From: Bifidobacterium primatium
Lineage (GTDB): Bacteria; Actinomycetota; Actinomycetes; Actinomycetales; Bifidobacteriaceae
Assembly (NCBI RefSeq): GCF_002802875.1
Contig: NZ_PEBI01000004.1
Coordinates: forward strand, 62,001-126,000
Direction: 5' to 3'
DNA length: 64,000 nt
A program made the position numbers and the translations under genes. The notes under the pieces are model-generated. The model saw only the letters and a program-made list of their open reading frames with translations, searched no databases and was not told the origin of the DNA. This document shows positions 30,102-40,916 of the stretch, piece after piece; within the stretch, counting starts at the first letter, position 1, and each line of letters begins with the position of its first letter.

Positions 30102-30124
30102 ACTATACTCGAACATTTGTTCGA
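30102..30124 (-). promoter_or_regulatory. LexA (SOS) box and -10 of the recA promoter
   Basis: A 16-base perfect dyad, TCGAACA-TT-TGTTCGA (30109-30124), matches the Gram-positive/actinobacterial LexA consensus GAAC-N4-GTTC. A TATAGT hexamer (30102-30107, minus strand) abuts it on the recA side, so LexA would cover the core promoter. Confidence 0.88.
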
Positions 30125-30145
30125 AGAAATGCGACACGCCGAAAA

Positions 30146-30388
30146 TCACCGCCATGACTTCGGCGGCATGGGCGGGGCATTGTGCCCGCTCCCCCATCGA
30201 CGGGCATCGGGGACATCCATATGGTCGCACAGCACGTTCCATACCACGCGCGGCTCGACACCGGCGCCAAGCGCCTCGACGACGGTCATGGAATCCAACG
30301 CATCCAGACTCTGATCACGGGAGAGGCTCCGGCCGTAGGACCGGCCGAACACCTCCTCCAGCAGCTGCCAAAATTCTCGTTCCTGCAC
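30146..30388 (-). CDS. DUF3046 family protein
   Basis: An 80-residue cytosolic protein of the DUF3046 family, found next to recA/recX or clgR in many actinobacteria. The pattern EFWQLLEEVFGRSYGRSLSRDQSL and TVVEALGAGVEPRVVWNVLC matches the family. It begins with GTG at 30388, 11 bases after the clgR stop. Its end precedes the SOS box by about 20 bases. The role is unknown. Confidence 0.85.
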   Translation of the reverse strand: MQEREFWQLLEEVFGRSYGRSLSRDQSLDALDSMTVVEALGAGVEPRVVWNVLCDHMDVPDARRWGSGHNAPPMPPKSWR

Positions 30389-30399
30389 AGCAGACGAAA

Positions 30400-30930
30400 C
30401 TAGTCGTTGGCCTCAACTTCGCGCACGCGGTCGGCGACCATGACCAGCATGTCGGAAAGCCTCACGCCGAGGGCCTGCGTGATGGATACCAGCAGTTCCG
30501 AGCTGGCCTCCTTCTGCCCGCGCTCCACTTCGGAGAGATAGCCGAGCGACACGCCGGCCTTGCCGCTGACCTCGCGAAGGGTCTTGTGGTCCTTGGTGCG
30601 CAGCGACCGCAGCACCTCGCCAATCACCTTGCGCAGCGAAATCTGGCCTTCGTCCCCGGAGACCACGCGCGTACGCTCGGCTTCGTTGGCCATGTCGGCG
30701 ACGCCGTCCTCACGGTCGGCGTTCGCCCACATGCGGCTCAGAGCCGCCTGACGGTCGTCCTTGGCCTTACGGGCCGCCCTCGCACGAAGAATCTGCTGCT
30801 GCGCAAACGCCACCGCACGCTTCTGCGCCGGCGTGAGGTTGCGCGCCATGGCCCTGCCGTCGGGCATGGCCACCGCGGCCCGCTCGACCGTCTTCGTCTC
30901 GTTGTCGTATCGCGTTGCCGTAGCCGTCAT
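30400..30930 (-). CDS. clgR: ClgR-like XRE-family regulator
   Basis: A 176-residue DNA-binding regulator. The helix-turn-helix (about 112-165) reads [30 protein letters not shown], the hallmark of ClgR, an activator of clp protease genes and repair genes in actinobacteria. The N-terminal 100 residues form an Ala/Arg-rich extension ([20 protein letters not shown]) that makes it longer than typical ClgR of about 110 residues. The ATG at 30930 has AAAGGAG five bases upstream. It sits between cinA and DUF3046. Confidence 0.88.
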   Translation of the reverse strand: MTATATRYDNETKTVERAAVAMPDGRAMARNLTPAQKRAVAFAQQQILRARAARKAKDDRQAALSRMWANADREDGVADMANEAERTRVVSGDEGQISLRKVIGEVLRSLRTKDHKTLREVSGKAGVSLGYLSEVERGQKEASSELLVSITQALGVRLSDMLVMVADRVREVEAND

Positions 30931-31054
30931 ATTCGCTCCTTTGTCCAACCCTAACGTTCCTCGTTTCCCTACATGCTTCAACCGGACCGGCTCCCGTTTA
31001 TTCCGCTGTGCGATGCAAATGTGACACACTTCACAACAAGAACGGCTCGATGTG

Positions 31055-31618
31055 CTACACGCACGTGTCGCCGCAGTCGACGCCGTCCAGTCGTTCCAGC
31101 AGCGCCGCGACGACCCTGCCGACCGTGGCGCGCCGGACATCCTCGCGCGAGCCCTGAAGACGCAGCTCCCGCGATTCGAGCATGTATCCGCGATGTTCCA
31201 CGTCCGTCGGCACGCACAGACCGATGTACACCAGGCCGGCGGGCTTGTCGCCGTCCGGCCCTGGGCCGGCCACCCCGGTGGTCGACAGTCCGATCACGCG
31301 CCCCCGATATTCGGGGCGCGTGCAATACAGCCTCGCCGTATCCCTCGCCATCTGCCGGGCGACCTCGGGATGCACCGCCCCTTCGGCGTCGAGCAGCCGC
31401 TCGTCGACACCCAGCACGCCGGCCTTGGCGTGGATGTCGTACGTCACCGCCGACCCGAGGAACACCCTGGAGGCGCCGGGAACCCTTACGAACGCGTCGG
31501 CAAGCAGTCCCCCGGTCAGCGATTCGGCACATGCGATAAACAGCCCCCGCCGCTCGCACAGCGACAGGACCCTGGCGGCGTGATAGTCCCTCGACGCCTC
31601 GTTGCCGCGATCGGCCAT
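31055..31618 (-). CDS. CinA C-terminal domain protein (NMN deamidase type)
   Basis: A 187-residue protein consisting of the CinA C-terminal domain only (PncC type), which in characterised members hydrolyses nicotinamide mononucleotide to nicotinate mononucleotide. The core motif is [22 protein letters not shown], and [22 protein letters not shown] matches the second block. The start at 31618 follows a GGGGG-rich site. It lies between pgsA and clgR in the conserved cluster. Confidence 0.87.
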   Translation of the reverse strand: MADRGNEASRDYHAARVLSLCERRGLFIACAESLTGGLLADAFVRVPGASRVFLGSAVTYDIHAKAGVLGVDERLLDAEGAVHPEVARQMARDTARLYCTRPEYRGRVIGLSTTGVAGPGPDGDKPAGLVYIGLCVPTDVEHRGYMLESRELRLQGSREDVRRATVGRVVAALLERLDGVDCGDTCV

Positions 31619-31715
31619 GGCATCCCCCTTTCTTCCGCGACCCATCCTGCGCCGCAAGACGGCGGATATGCAAATCACCGCGTCATACGACGCGGCGACG
31701 ATCGTGAACGGACGG

Positions 31716-32360
31716 TCAGCGACGTCCGAACGTGTTTCTCAGATAGACATAGCCCGAATACAGACACAGCACCAGGGCCACAAGCAGCAGCACATAGGCA
31801 AGGCCGTAGTACCACGTCGCCCAGTCGACGCCGGGAGCGATGACGCCGGACAGCGACCACATCGGCACCATGAACATGGACAGCGAGACGGACTGGAACA
31901 CCGTCTTGAGCTTGCCCGGCCACGCGGCGGCGATGACCTTGCCGCCGGGCCGCTCCATCACGAAGAACCGCATGACGGTGATGCCGATCTCGCGAATCAG
32001 GAACAGGATGGTGATCGGCCACGCCCATGCGAATTCGCCGAACGCGGCGAAGATGATCAGGGCCGAGCACATGAGCAGCTTGTCGGCGATCGGGTCCATC
32101 AGCTTGCCGAGCTCGGTGACCTCGTTGCGAGAGCGGGCGAGGTAGCCGTCGATCTTATCGGTGCTTGCCGCCACTATGAACAGCACCGCGGCGACCCATC
32201 GCAGCGTCAGGTCCGCGTGTCCCTCGGGACCGGCCAGCACCGTCAGCGCGATGTACACCACCACGAGGATGATACGCGCGAAGGTGACGAGATTCGCCGG
32301 CGTGTTCCATCCTTCCAGAAGCGAATGCCTCACATTTTCCGAATCATTGCTCTCGGACAT
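31716..32360 (-). CDS. pgsA: CDP-diacylglycerol-glycerol-3-phosphate phosphatidyltransferase
   Basis: A 214-residue membrane enzyme making phosphatidylglycerophosphate, the precursor of phosphatidylglycerol and cardiolipin. The CDP-alcohol phosphotransferase motif DG-x2-AR-x8-G-x3-D-x3-D is complete, from DGYLAR to MDPIADK. Five to six hydrophobic helices follow the pattern of the family. The ATG at 32360 has AAGGAG six bases upstream. Confidence 0.93.
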   Translation of the reverse strand: MSESNDSENVRHSLLEGWNTPANLVTFARIILVVVYIALTVLAGPEGHADLTLRWVAAVLFIVAASTDKIDGYLARSRNEVTELGKLMDPIADKLLMCSALIIFAAFGEFAWAWPITILFLIREIGITVMRFFVMERPGGKVIAAAWPGKLKTVFQSVSLSMFMVPMWSLSGVIAPGVDWATWYYGLAYVLLLVALVLCLYSGYVYLRNTFGRR

Positions 32361-32475
32361 CAAATACTCCTTGCCGCACGGATGCGCGGCCGCTTATCCT
32401 GAACACCGTTATGCGATTCCCAAGCGTACCGCATGGCCATACCATGCCCTTGCCGGGAAAGCGCCAAGAAGACCC

Positions 32476-32492
32476 GGGGCCTATTCGGCCCC
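32476..32492 (-). terminator. Short hairpin over the ftsK stop
   Basis: GGGGCC-TATTC-GGCCCC overlaps the TAG stop of ftsK and is followed by CTTCTT on the minus strand. A weak terminator is possible. Confidence 0.5.
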
Positions 32493-35288
32493 CGTCCCCG
32501 CCTCCGGCGATGCCGGAGCCGACGGCGTCAGCGACGGGGTCTCCCCCTTGATGAACGCCAGCACCTGGGGCAGGTCCTGCGGCTGGACGAGCACCTCCCT
32601 GGCCTTCGAGCCCTCGGACGGCCCGACCACGCCACGCGACTCGAGCAGGTCCATGAGACGGCCCGCCTTGGCGAATCCGACGCGCAGCTTCCTTTGCAGC
32701 ATGGACGTCGATCCGAACTGCGAGGAGACCACAAGCTCCGCGGCCTGCAACAGCACGTCCATGTCGCCGCCGATCTCCTCGTCCGGCTCGACGGCGCTTT
32801 TCTCGGCGTCCTTGGCCATCTGCTCGATGTCCTCGCGGTAGTGCGGCTTGCGCTGGGTCTTGACGAAATCGACCGCGTCGCGGATCTCGGATTCGGAAAC
32901 CCACGACCCCTGTACACGCAGCGGCTTGGCACTGCCCATCGGCAGGAACAGCGCGTCGCCCTGGCCGATGAGGCTTTCGGCGCCCGTGGTGTCGAGGATG
33001 ACGCGGGAGTCGGTGGCGGACGACGTGGCGAACGCGAGCCTGGAGGGGATGTTCGCCTTGATGAGGCCGGTGACGACGTCCACGGACGGACGCTGCGTGG
33101 CGAGCACCAGATGCACGCCCGCCGCTCGCGCAAGCTGGGTGATGCGCTGGATGGAGCTTTCCACGTCGTTCTTGGCGACCATCATGAGGTCGGCCATCTC
33201 GTCGACGACCACCAGCAGGTACGGATACGGGGCGACCTTGCGGTTCGACCCCTCGGGCGCATGCACCTTGCCGGCCCGTACGGCCTCGTTGAAGTCCTTG
33301 ACATGGCGGAATCCGAAGTACTGCAGGTCGTCGTATCGGGCGTCCATCTCCTTGACCACCCATTCGAGTGCCTGCGCGGCCTTCTTCGGATCGGTGATGA
33401 TGGGCGTGAGCAGATGCGGGATGCCCGCATAGGCGGACAGCTCCACGCGCTTGGGGTCGACCATGATGAGGCGCACCTGCTCGGGCGTGGCGCGCATGAT
33501 GATGGAGGTCAGCATCGAGTTGATGAAGCTGGACTTGCCGGAACCGGTGGCGCCGGCCACCAGCAGGTGCGGCATCTTGGTGAGGTCGGCGGTGACGAAA
33601 TGGCCCTCGACGTCCTTGCCCACGCCGGCGAGCATGGGGTTATGGTCCCCTCTCGCCTTGTCGGAGCGCAGCACGTCGCCGAGATGCACGATCTCGCGGT
33701 CGATGTTCGGAATCTCGATGCCGATGGCCGATTTGCCGGGTATCGGGGAGAGGATGCGCACGTCGGAGCTCGCCACGGCGTAGGCGATGTTGCGACGCAG
33801 GTTGGTGACCTTCTCGACCTTGACTCCGGGGCCGAGCTCCACCTCGTACTGGGTGACGGAGGGACCTCGCAGGAAGCCCACGACCTGGGCGTCGACCTTG
33901 AACTGCTCGAAGGTGTCGCGCAGCGCGGCGATGACCTTGTCGTTCGCCGGCGTCCTGGCGGCGTGGGGCTTGCCGTGCTTGAGCAGTTCCAGATCGGGAA
34001 GATGGTATTCGCCGCCGTCGGCGGACGGGACGGGCGAGGCGGCGTGCGCGGCCGAAGGCACGGATGCCGATGGCTCCGAAGACACGGGGGCCTTCTGCGA
34101 TGGCGCGCCCGAAGACGGGGAGGCTCCCCCGTCGCCGGTATTGCCGGAGCGGGAAGCCGCAGGCATGGTCCCGCCGTCCGTGGGCATGAGCGCGGTGGCC
34201 CAGGGGTCGGCGGCCACCGCGGGCATGGATGTAGAGGACGTGGTCATCGGCATGGTCGGAGGCACCACGGCCGCGTTCGAGACGACGGCACGGGGCCGGT
34301 GCGGAGGCAGGTCGTCGTGCCGGTCGACCAGCGAGGTCTCGGCGGTCTGGCCATGCGTGCTTGCGGCCTTGTCGAAGGCGCGGTCGGCCGCGTACTCGTC
34401 GAGTTTGCCGTCCTCGCGCCCGTCACTTCCCCGGTATCCGAAGAACAGGCGGCGCCACCATGGGATGTTCTCGCCGGGTTCCCCATCGGAGCCGTCGTGT
34501 GCGGGGACTCCTTCGGCGAAGGCCATGGTGTCGTCGCCGACACGGACCTCGTTGGGGAAGTCGCCGTGTCCGGCGGCGGCGTCCTCGTCCTCGCGCACGC
34601 CGGTGAGGCCGGCCACGAGGTCGTTGATGCGCTGGGGTATCTCGGCCACATGGGTGCGGGTTATCAGCAGCACCGATGCAAGGGCCATCAGCACGAACAG
34701 GATGATGGCGAACACCTTGGAAAGGCCCCACGACAGGGTGGAGCCGAGAATGAAGCCCAGCAGTCCACCGGCCTTCTGTATCTGCGCCATGCTGAAGCCG
34801 TCCACGTCGCCGAGCATGGCGGCGTCGATGATCGAACAGACGGACCACAGCAGCATCGACCATCCGCACACCACGCGGGGGTTGCCGGAGTTGCGGCCTG
34901 CGTTGCGCAGCAGCCGCCAGACAATGATGAGCAGCAGCACCGGCAGCACCACGCTCATGACCCCGAACAGCGACGAGGCGAAGGCGTGCAGCACCCGGCC
35001 GATGAAGCCGTTGACCCGGAACCACTCGCTGGCGATGAACAACACGGCGAATATGGCGAAGGTGAAGCACAGGCCGTCCCTGCGGTATGCCGGGTCGAAT
35101 TCGCCGACGCCGGTGAGGGTGCGCACCATCATGCCGAGCCCCCGGGGAATGGCCAGCAGGGCCCGCTGCCACCCGGGTTCGTCGTCGGGCATGGCCGAGG
35201 TCGAACTCGTGCGACCGCGGCCCGATGACGCCGTTTTTCGTGAGGTCGACCGTCCGGAGGTCGAGCGTGGGGATGATTTCTGTGCCAT
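32481..35288 (-). CDS. ftsK: DNA translocase FtsK/SpoIIIE
   Basis: A 935-residue septal DNA pump that clears chromosome termini at division. The N-terminus is Ser/Arg-rich. Four membrane helices lie at about 72-88, 105-126, 140-158 and 192-210. A long Pro/Ser/Ala linker (about 230-450) follows. The motor domain has Walker [10 protein letters not shown] near residue 578 and the [13 protein letters not shown] block. The C-terminal gamma winged helix (about 870-930, [19 protein letters not shown]) would read KOPS-like sites and activate XerCD. The ATG at 35288 is accepted. Confidence 0.95.
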   Translation of the reverse strand: MAQKSSPRSTSGRSTSRKTASSGRGRTSSTSAMPDDEPGWQRALLAIPRGLGMMVRTLTGVGEFDPAYRRDGLCFTFAIFAVLFIASEWFRVNGFIGRVLHAFASSLFGVMSVVLPVLLLIIVWRLLRNAGRNSGNPRVVCGWSMLLWSVCSIIDAAMLGDVDGFSMAQIQKAGGLLGFILGSTLSWGLSKVFAIILFVLMALASVLLITRTHVAEIPQRINDLVAGLTGVREDEDAAAGHGDFPNEVRVGDDTMAFAEGVPAHDGSDGEPGENIPWWRRLFFGYRGSDGREDGKLDEYAADRAFDKAASTHGQTAETSLVDRHDDLPPHRPRAVVSNAAVVPPTMPMTTSSTSMPAVAADPWATALMPTDGGTMPAASRSGNTGDGGASPSSGAPSQKAPVSSEPSASVPSAAHAASPVPSADGGEYHLPDLELLKHGKPHAARTPANDKVIAALRDTFEQFKVDAQVVGFLRGPSVTQYEVELGPGVKVEKVTNLRRNIAYAVASSDVRILSPIPGKSAIGIEIPNIDREIVHLGDVLRSDKARGDHNPMLAGVGKDVEGHFVTADLTKMPHLLVAGATGSGKSSFINSMLTSIIMRATPEQVRLIMVDPKRVELSAYAGIPHLLTPIITDPKKAAQALEWVVKEMDARYDDLQYFGFRHVKDFNEAVRAGKVHAPEGSNRKVAPYPYLLVVVDEMADLMMVAKNDVESSIQRITQLARAAGVHLVLATQRPSVDVVTGLIKANIPSRLAFATSSATDSRVILDTTGAESLIGQGDALFLPMGSAKPLRVQGSWVSESEIRDAVDFVKTQRKPHYREDIEQMAKDAEKSAVEPDEEIGGDMDVLLQAAELVVSSQFGSTSMLQRKLRVGFAKAGRLMDLLESRGVVGPSEGSKAREVLVQPQDLPQVLAFIKGETPSLTPSAPASPEAGTGAE

Positions 35289-35319
35289 AGCAATGACCTA
35301 CAATACCGCGTTCACACCG

Positions 35320-35340
35320 CGGGCCGGCAAAGCCGGCCCG
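35320..35340 (-). terminator. Hairpin between miaA and ftsK
   Basis: A perfect nine-base stem, CGGGCCGGC-AAA-GCCGGCCCG, located after miaA and 32 bases before ftsK. There is no T-tract, so it could instead act in the ftsK leader. Confidence 0.5.
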
Positions 35341-35374
35341 ATATTCACCAAAGACGTCGATATCATCGACGGCG

Positions 35375-36427
35375 TCAGGCGATGTCGCCGAGATGATGCT
35401 GCACGTAGTCGTCGGCCCGTGCGTCGATGGCATCGTAGTCGCCGGCGTCGGCGTGTTCGACGATGGCGAGCGCGTTGTCGAGCAACGCGGGGTTGAGGGC
35501 GTCGAGCCAGTGGATGCGCGGGTCGCGGCCGAACCAGCCCATCTGCTTGCGTGCGAGTCTGCGGGTCTTCTGCGCGATGTCGGCGAACGCCTCATCCTCG
35601 TCCATGAGACCGTCGAGCACGTCGATCATCTGCTGGTAGCCGAGGGCCCTGGCCGCAGTCACGCCGAGGTGGTCGCGCAGCCGTTCGGCCTCCTCGAGCA
35701 GGCCTTCGTCGCGCATGCGCATGGTGCGTATGCCGATGCGTCGGTCGAGCTCCTCTCGGGGAAGGTCAAGGCCGATCTGCACGCAGGGAAGCACGTACCG
35801 GTATCGTGGCAGGCTCGCCGAATACGGCCGGCCGGTGATCTCGATGACCTCCAGCGCGCGTATGGTGCGTCGGGGGTTCCGCGGGTCCATGCGCTCCGCG
35901 GCCTGCGGATCCTTGTCCCGGAGCTCTTTGAACAGCGCTCCGGCGCCTTCCTCGCGTTCACGGCGCTCGAGCCGTTCGCGCACTGTCGGGTCGGTTCCGG
36001 GGAAGCTGATGTCGTCGATGGCCGCGCGTGCGTAGAGCCCGGACCCGCCGACCAGTATCGGCCGGATGCCCCGCCGTCTCAGGTCGTGGATGCAGTCGCG
36101 CGCCATCGTCTGGAAGCGGGCGACCGTCATCGTCTCCGAGGGGTCGATGACGTCGAGCAGATGATGGGGCACGGCCGCCCGCTCCTCGGCGGAGGCCTTG
36201 GCGGTGCCGATGTCCATGCCCGAGTACATCTGATAGGCGTCGGCGTTCACGATCTCGGCACGCTGGCCCTTGGCCTGCAAGGCCTTGGCCAATGCGATGG
36301 CGAGGCCGGTCTTGCCCGATGCCGTGGGGCCGACGATGGATACCACCCTGGTATGGGGGCCGTTCGCCGCATCAGGTCCGATGACGGGCGCGTTCTCTTC
36401 GATATCGTGTTCAGTGACGGACGGCAT
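35375..36427 (-). CDS. miaA: tRNA dimethylallyltransferase
   Basis: A 350-residue enzyme that prenylates A37 of tRNAs reading U-initial codons, using DMAPP. The P-loop is GPTASGKT (33-40). The family DSxQ-like motif appears as NADAYQMY, and the target-binding segment has [10 protein letters not shown] and [12 protein letters not shown]. The start at 36427 lies inside the end of miaB (17-base overlap). The next step (methylthiolation) is by the miaB product upstream, so the two form a modification pair. Confidence 0.93.
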   Translation of the reverse strand: MPSVTEHDIEENAPVIGPDAANGPHTRVVSIVGPTASGKTGLAIALAKALQAKGQRAEIVNADAYQMYSGMDIGTAKASAEERAAVPHHLLDVIDPSETMTVARFQTMARDCIHDLRRRGIRPILVGGSGLYARAAIDDISFPGTDPTVRERLERREREEGAGALFKELRDKDPQAAERMDPRNPRRTIRALEVIEITGRPYSASLPRYRYVLPCVQIGLDLPREELDRRIGIRTMRMRDEGLLEEAERLRDHLGVTAARALGYQQMIDVLDGLMDEDEAFADIAQKTRRLARKQMGWFGRDPRIHWLDALNPALLDNALAIVEHADAGDYDAIDARADDYVQHHLGDIA

Positions 36428-37868
36428 AGGTCTGCCCCGCTTTCGTGTCCGGATCGGCGATGAGGTAGTGGGCGGCGGCTCGGGTGACGGTCGCGGTGAC
36501 GAAATCACCCACCTGCGGCTGCGGCCCCCCTTCGGGCACGCCGATGTGCACGAGCACGCCGTTGCGTTCGCGTCCGGTCACTCTGTGTGTCTCCTCGTCA
36601 CGCTTGCCCTGCGTGGCGGACACCATCACCTCCACGTCGCGTCCTTCGAACTCGCGCAATCCCTCGGCGGTGATGCGCTCCTGCAGGGCGTGGAGCCGGT
36701 CGTATCGTTCGCGGACCACCTCATGCGGCACCTGGTCCATCACCGCGGCGGGGGTTCCGGGACGCGGCGAATACTCGAAGGTGAATGCCGAGGAGAACCT
36801 GGCCTCCTCGACGACCTGCATCGTGCGTTCGAAGTCCTCGTCGCTCTCACCGGGGAATCCGACGATGATGTCGGTGCTGATCTGCGCGTCCGGCATGGCC
36901 TCGCGCACCTTGCGCAGGATATCCATGAACTTCGCCGAACGATAGGAGCGGCGCATGGCGCGCAGGATGCGGTCGGAGCCGGACTGCAGTGGCATATGCA
37001 GCTGATGCATCACGTTCGGCGTCTCCGCCATCGCCGCGATCACATCGTCGGTGAACGCAGCCGGATGCGGCGACGTGAACCGCACGCGCTCCAGCCCTTC
37101 GATCTCGCCGCAGGCGCGCAGCAGTCTGGAGAACGCCATGCGGTCCCCCATCGAATACCCGTACGAGTTCACGTTCTGGCCGAGCAGGGTGATCTCCTTG
37201 GCGCCGTCGTCGACGCAGCGGCGGATCTCATCGAGCACGGCCCCCGGCCGGCGGTCGCGCTCCTTGCCTCGCACGGCAGGGACGATGCAGAACGTGCATG
37301 TGTTGTTGCAGCCCACCGAGATGGACACCCACGACGAGATTCTGGAGGCTCGGGCCGTGGGAAGCTGGCTGGGGAAGTACTCGAGGTCCCGGGAGATCTC
37401 CACCTGCGCCTTGCCGGACTGTCTGGCCTCGTCAAGCAGCCGAGGCAGCGAGCCGATGTTCTTCGTGCCGAACACGGCATCCACCCATGGCACGCGGTTC
37501 GTGATGCGTTCGCGGTCCTTCTGCGCCATGCAGCCGCCGACGGCGATCTGCATGTTCGGGTGACGGTGCTTGTAGCGGGCCCATCGGCCCAGTGTGCCGT
37601 ACATGCGTTCGGTGGCGTTCTCCCTCACCGCGCAGGTGTTCAGCACGATAAGGTCGTAGTCGCCGTTTTTGGTGTGCTCCTCGTCGGCGGGCACGTACCC
37701 GGCGGACTGCAGCACGCCGGAGATGCATTCGGAATCGTGCACGTTCATCTGGCATCCCAGCGTATGTATGGCGAACACGCCCTTGCCCCGTCCGCTTTCC
37801 CGCTCCCCGGTCAGGGCGTCCGCCGATATGGGGTTGCGTTCCTCAATCGTCATCATGTCCTCGTTCAT
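36411..37868 (-). CDS. miaB: tRNA-2-methylthio-N6-dimethylallyladenosine synthase
   Basis: A 485-residue radical-SAM methylthiotransferase. Three N-terminal cluster cysteines are in [16 protein letters not shown] and VGGCMAQ. The radical-SAM CxxxCxxC is CNNTCTFC (near residue 190). A C-terminal TRAM domain begins near 410. It adds the methylthio group to i6A37 made by MiaA. The upstream gap of about 100 bases to the divergent alarmone synthetase contains both promoters. Confidence 0.95.
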   Translation of the reverse strand: MNEDMMTIEERNPISADALTGERESGRGKGVFAIHTLGCQMNVHDSECISGVLQSAGYVPADEEHTKNGDYDLIVLNTCAVRENATERMYGTLGRWARYKHRHPNMQIAVGGCMAQKDRERITNRVPWVDAVFGTKNIGSLPRLLDEARQSGKAQVEISRDLEYFPSQLPTARASRISSWVSISVGCNNTCTFCIVPAVRGKERDRRPGAVLDEIRRCVDDGAKEITLLGQNVNSYGYSMGDRMAFSRLLRACGEIEGLERVRFTSPHPAAFTDDVIAAMAETPNVMHQLHMPLQSGSDRILRAMRRSYRSAKFMDILRKVREAMPDAQISTDIIVGFPGESDEDFERTMQVVEEARFSSAFTFEYSPRPGTPAAVMDQVPHEVVRERYDRLHALQERITAEGLREFEGRDVEVMVSATQGKRDEETHRVTGRERNGVLVHIGVPEGGPQPQVGDFVTATVTRAAAHYLIADPDTKAGQTYAVRH

Positions 37869-37972
37869 ATCGCTCCATCCTACTGAACGACACGAACCTC
37901 ATGGAATTTTCAGGAACTCACGCGCCTCTTCTGCTATCATGCCCTTGGTTTTTCGACGAGGAGGTCCGATTC

Positions 37973-38671
37973 ATGATCCTGGAACGCAAGCAGCGCTTCA
38001 ACGTACCCGAGATTCGCACGCGTATGGAGCAGGTCTCCGCGGAACTTGGCACCGACACCTTCCGCGGTGCGCAGATCGTGGAGTATGCCGAGCTCGAACA
38101 GGTGTATTCGGGCGCGATGCGCGAGATCAGCACCAAGCTGGAGAATCTTGATGACGAGTTCCAGCTGAAGAACGAGCACAATCCCATCCATCACATCGAA
38201 TGCCGGCTCAAAAGCATCGGTTCGACCATCGGCAAGCTGAAGAAGCGGGGCCTGCCCATCGAGATCGATTCGATTCGGGAGAACCTGTACGATATCGCCG
38301 GCATCCGCGTGATCTGCAACTATGTGACCGACGTCTACAATGTGGCGGATACGCTGTCCCAGCAGTCGGACATCGAGGTGATCCGCGTCAAGGACTACAT
38401 CAGGAATCCCAAGCCCAACGGGTATCGCAGCCTGCATGTCATCTACCAAGTGCCGGTCTTCCTCTCCGACGGCCCGCATCCGACCCCGGTGGAGGTGCAG
38501 TTCCGCACCATCGCCATGGACTACTGGGCCAGTCTCGAGCATCGTCTGCGTTACAAGAACAGTATCGAGGACAATGCAAGGGAGCAGCATTTCGAGACGC
38601 TGAGGGAATGCGCCTCCCAGCTCGCCGACATCGAGAACCGCATGCAGCAGATCCATCAGGAGATCGGCTGA
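37973..38671 (+). CDS. Small alarmone synthetase (RelQ/YjbM-like)
   Basis: A 232-residue single-domain (p)ppGpp synthetase lacking the HD hydrolase and regulatory domains. Catalytic RelA_SpoT motifs are visible: RENLYDIAGIRVICNY, RVKDYIRNPKPNGYRSLH and VEVQFRTIAMDYWASLEHRL. Such enzymes make ppGpp or pGpp under envelope or other stress. The ATG at 37973 has GAGGAGG upstream. An extended -10, TGCTATCAT, lies at 37931-37940. Length and motifs fit family norms. Confidence 0.9.
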   Translation: MILERKQRFNVPEIRTRMEQVSAELGTDTFRGAQIVEYAELEQVYSGAMREISTKLENLDDEFQLKNEHNPIHHIECRLKSIGSTIGKLKKRGLPIEIDSIRENLYDIAGIRVICNYVTDVYNVADTLSQQSDIEVIRVKDYIRNPKPNGYRSLHVIYQVPVFLSDGPHPTPVEVQFRTIAMDYWASLEHRLRYKNSIEDNAREQHFETLRECASQLADIENRMQQIHQEIG

Positions 38672-38785
38672 GGCCATCCCATACGGCCGCTCCCCTCTTT
38701 TCGTTCGTTGCGGGCGAAGAATACCAGCGTTTGTTCAGGTAGGCCCTCTAGGGTGAGAGCCATCTATGAACGAAAAGGAGCGATC

Positions 38786-39631
38786 ATGGCATTCGGCAAC
38801 AGCCGCCAGCCCCAGAACAGACCGTACGGCGACCAGCAGTTCAATCAGCCATATGAGAATCCGCAGTACTTCCAGAACCAGCAGCCCCAGAACTTCCGGC
38901 AGGGATACGCCGCGCAGGCTCCCGTGATGGATGCGCAGGCGGTCTATACGCAGGACAGCTACCAGCGTGCGGCCCGCGTCTCGGTCACCAAGGCGTACGC
39001 CGAGATGACCGCGGGCCTGCTGGTTACCGCCGTCGCCGCCGTGGTCACGCAGGCGAGCGGCCTGCTGTACGCGTTCCTGATGACCACCGGCATGCTCGGC
39101 TGGATCGGCCTGTCCATCGTGCAGGTGGTGATGGCCGTGGCGCTGAGCGCCAAGGTGATGTCGATGAACCCGGCCACCGCACGTGTGGTCTTCTACATCT
39201 ATGCGGCATTGATGGGCTTCACGCTCAGCTCCATCTTCGCCGTGTACTCGCTGGGCAGCATCGTCATGGTGCTGGCGATGACGGCCGGATTCTTCCTGTG
39301 TCTGACCATGCTCGGCCTGACTACGAAGATCGACATGCTGCGGTTCGGCCCGATTCTCATGGTCGCGCTGATCGTGCTCATCGTCGCGGAGATTCTCATG
39401 GCCATCTTCCTCCCCGGCCAGACGATGACCATGGTCTGCTCGGCGATCGCCCTGGTGATCTTCGCCGGGCTGACCGCCCATGACGCACAGTTCACACGCG
39501 CCATGTTCCAGCAGTATTCCTATGACGGCACGATGATCAGGCGCGTCTCGATCCTGTGCGCGCTGAACCTGTACCTCGACTTCATCAACTTCTTCATCAA
39601 TCTGCTGCAGCTGTTCGGCTCGCGCGACTAG
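38786..39631 (+). CDS. Bax inhibitor-1/YccA family membrane protein
   Basis: A 281-residue multi-helix membrane protein. The N-terminal 60 residues are Gln/Asn/Tyr-rich and cytosolic (QPYENPQYFQNQQPQ). Seven hydrophobic helices follow from about residue 78, with the conserved ALNLYLDFINFFINLLQLFG end of the family. Members may leak Ca2+ or modulate membrane proteases; the function in actinobacteria is unknown. The ATG at 38786 has AAAGGAG five bases upstream. Confidence 0.9.
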   Translation: MAFGNSRQPQNRPYGDQQFNQPYENPQYFQNQQPQNFRQGYAAQAPVMDAQAVYTQDSYQRAARVSVTKAYAEMTAGLLVTAVAAVVTQASGLLYAFLMTTGMLGWIGLSIVQVVMAVALSAKVMSMNPATARVVFYIYAALMGFTLSSIFAVYSLGSIVMVLAMTAGFFLCLTMLGLTTKIDMLRFGPILMVALIVLIVAEILMAIFLPGQTMTMVCSAIALVIFAGLTAHDAQFTRAMFQQYSYDGTMIRRVSILCALNLYLDFINFFINLLQLFGSRD

Positions 39632-39652
39632 ACGCCGCGGGCATCCGGCTTC

Positions 39653-39689
39653 AAGGCCGCCCGACACACACATCGTGCCGGGCGGCCTT
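39653..39689 (+). terminator. Terminator hairpin after the Bax-inhibitor-like gene
   Basis: An 11-base perfect stem, AAGGCCGCCCG/CGGGCGGCCTT, with a 15-base loop, 21 bases past the stop. A short CTCAT follows. Confidence 0.7.
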
Positions 39690-39821
39690 CTCATATTCGT
39701 CGTCATGACCGCATGTGACCGTTGACGCCAAACTCGCGGACGCCATATGCCGCCATATGCGCCGATATCATAATCCGGAACGTCATGCGGACGGTTCACA
39801 CGGGCGCATTACGGTATTCGC

Positions 39822-40793
39822 GTGCGGAAAAACGAGTATGGCGGCATGGCCTGCCTGTTGCTTACGGCCATGATCTGGGGCTTCTCCTTCGTCTCGCAGG
39901 TGGCGGGCATGGATTCGACGTCCCCGATGTTCTTCAACGCCACGAGGTTCACGCTCGGCGCGGTGTCGCTGCTTCCCATCCTGTTGGTGCTGCATCGCAG
40001 GCGGGCGACGGCGGAAGGCGACGCCGACACGGTCCCTCGCATGACTCCGGTCCCATCGGCGAGACGGACCGTTCTGGTCTCGGCCCTGTGCGGTCTGGTG
40101 CTGTTCTCGGCGAGCACGCTGCAGCAGTACGGCATCCTCTATGGCAGGTCCGCCGGACGGGCGGGGTTCATCACCGCGTTGTACATCGTCATGGTGCCGC
40201 TGCTGGCATGGGCGTTTCTGCGCCGCCGCGTCACGCTGTTCACCGGCGTGGCCGTGGCGCTGGCCGTGGCCGGTTTCTATCTGCTGTGCATGACGGACTC
40301 CGGAGGGGCGCTGACATTGGGGGATGCGATGGTGTTCCTGTGCGCCATACTGTTCGCCGTGCATATCCTGGTCATCGACACGTTGGCGTCGGGCATAGAC
40401 CCCGTGCTGCTGTCGTTCGGCCAGTTCGTCACCACGGCGCTGCTCAGCTGGATGGGATCGCTGCTGGAGGGCTCGGTGAATTGGTCGGGCGCCGCCGACG
40501 CATGGCTGCCGATCCTGTACTCCGGCATCGGCTCGGTGGGCATAGCGTATACGCTGCAGGTGGTCGGCCAGCAGTGGGTGCCGCCGACACGCGCATCGCT
40601 CATCATGTCGTTGGAGTCGTTCTTCTCCGCCGTCGGCGGCGCGCTGCTGCTGGGCGAAGTGATGACCGCTCGTGGCTATTGGGGCTGCATACTGATTTTC
40701 GTCGGCACCGTGCTCGCCCAGCTTCCGCCGCGCCTGCCCCGTTGGCTGTCCGGACGAAAGGGGGAAACCGCCGATACGGCGCATCATTCATGA
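39822..40793 (+). CDS. EamA/DMT-family transporter
   Basis: A 323-residue drug/metabolite-superfamily permease with ten predicted helices in two EamA repeats (about 8-150 and 168-305). MIWGFSFVSQVAGMD and the IMSLESFFSAVGGALLLGE segment near the end are family signatures. It starts with GTG at 39822 and no ribosome site is seen; a leaderless start is possible. The substrate is unknown; relatives export amino acids or metabolites. Confidence 0.9.
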   Translation: MRKNEYGGMACLLLTAMIWGFSFVSQVAGMDSTSPMFFNATRFTLGAVSLLPILLVLHRRRATAEGDADTVPRMTPVPSARRTVLVSALCGLVLFSASTLQQYGILYGRSAGRAGFITALYIVMVPLLAWAFLRRRVTLFTGVAVALAVAGFYLLCMTDSGGALTLGDAMVFLCAILFAVHILVIDTLASGIDPVLLSFGQFVTTALLSWMGSLLEGSVNWSGAADAWLPILYSGIGSVGIAYTLQVVGQQWVPPTRASLIMSLESFFSAVGGALLLGEVMTARGYWGCILIFVGTVLAQLPPRLPRWLSGRKGETADTAHHS

Positions 40794-40820
40794 CGGGTCG
40801 TATGACATCCCGTATATGAC

Positions 40821-40864
40821 GGATGGCGTTGGCTCGTTCCACGATGAACGGGCCAACGCCATCC
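40821..40864. terminator. Long hairpin after the EamA transporter
   Basis: A 19-base stem with one mismatch (arms 40821-40839 and 40846-40864) and a six-base loop. It lies between the transporter gene and the convergent 51-residue gene, so it may serve both. Confidence 0.75.
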
Positions 40865-40916
40865 GCGTTATGGTCGTGTTCGGGCCTTCGATGAAATCCT
40901 CAGGTCCGTCGGGCCG

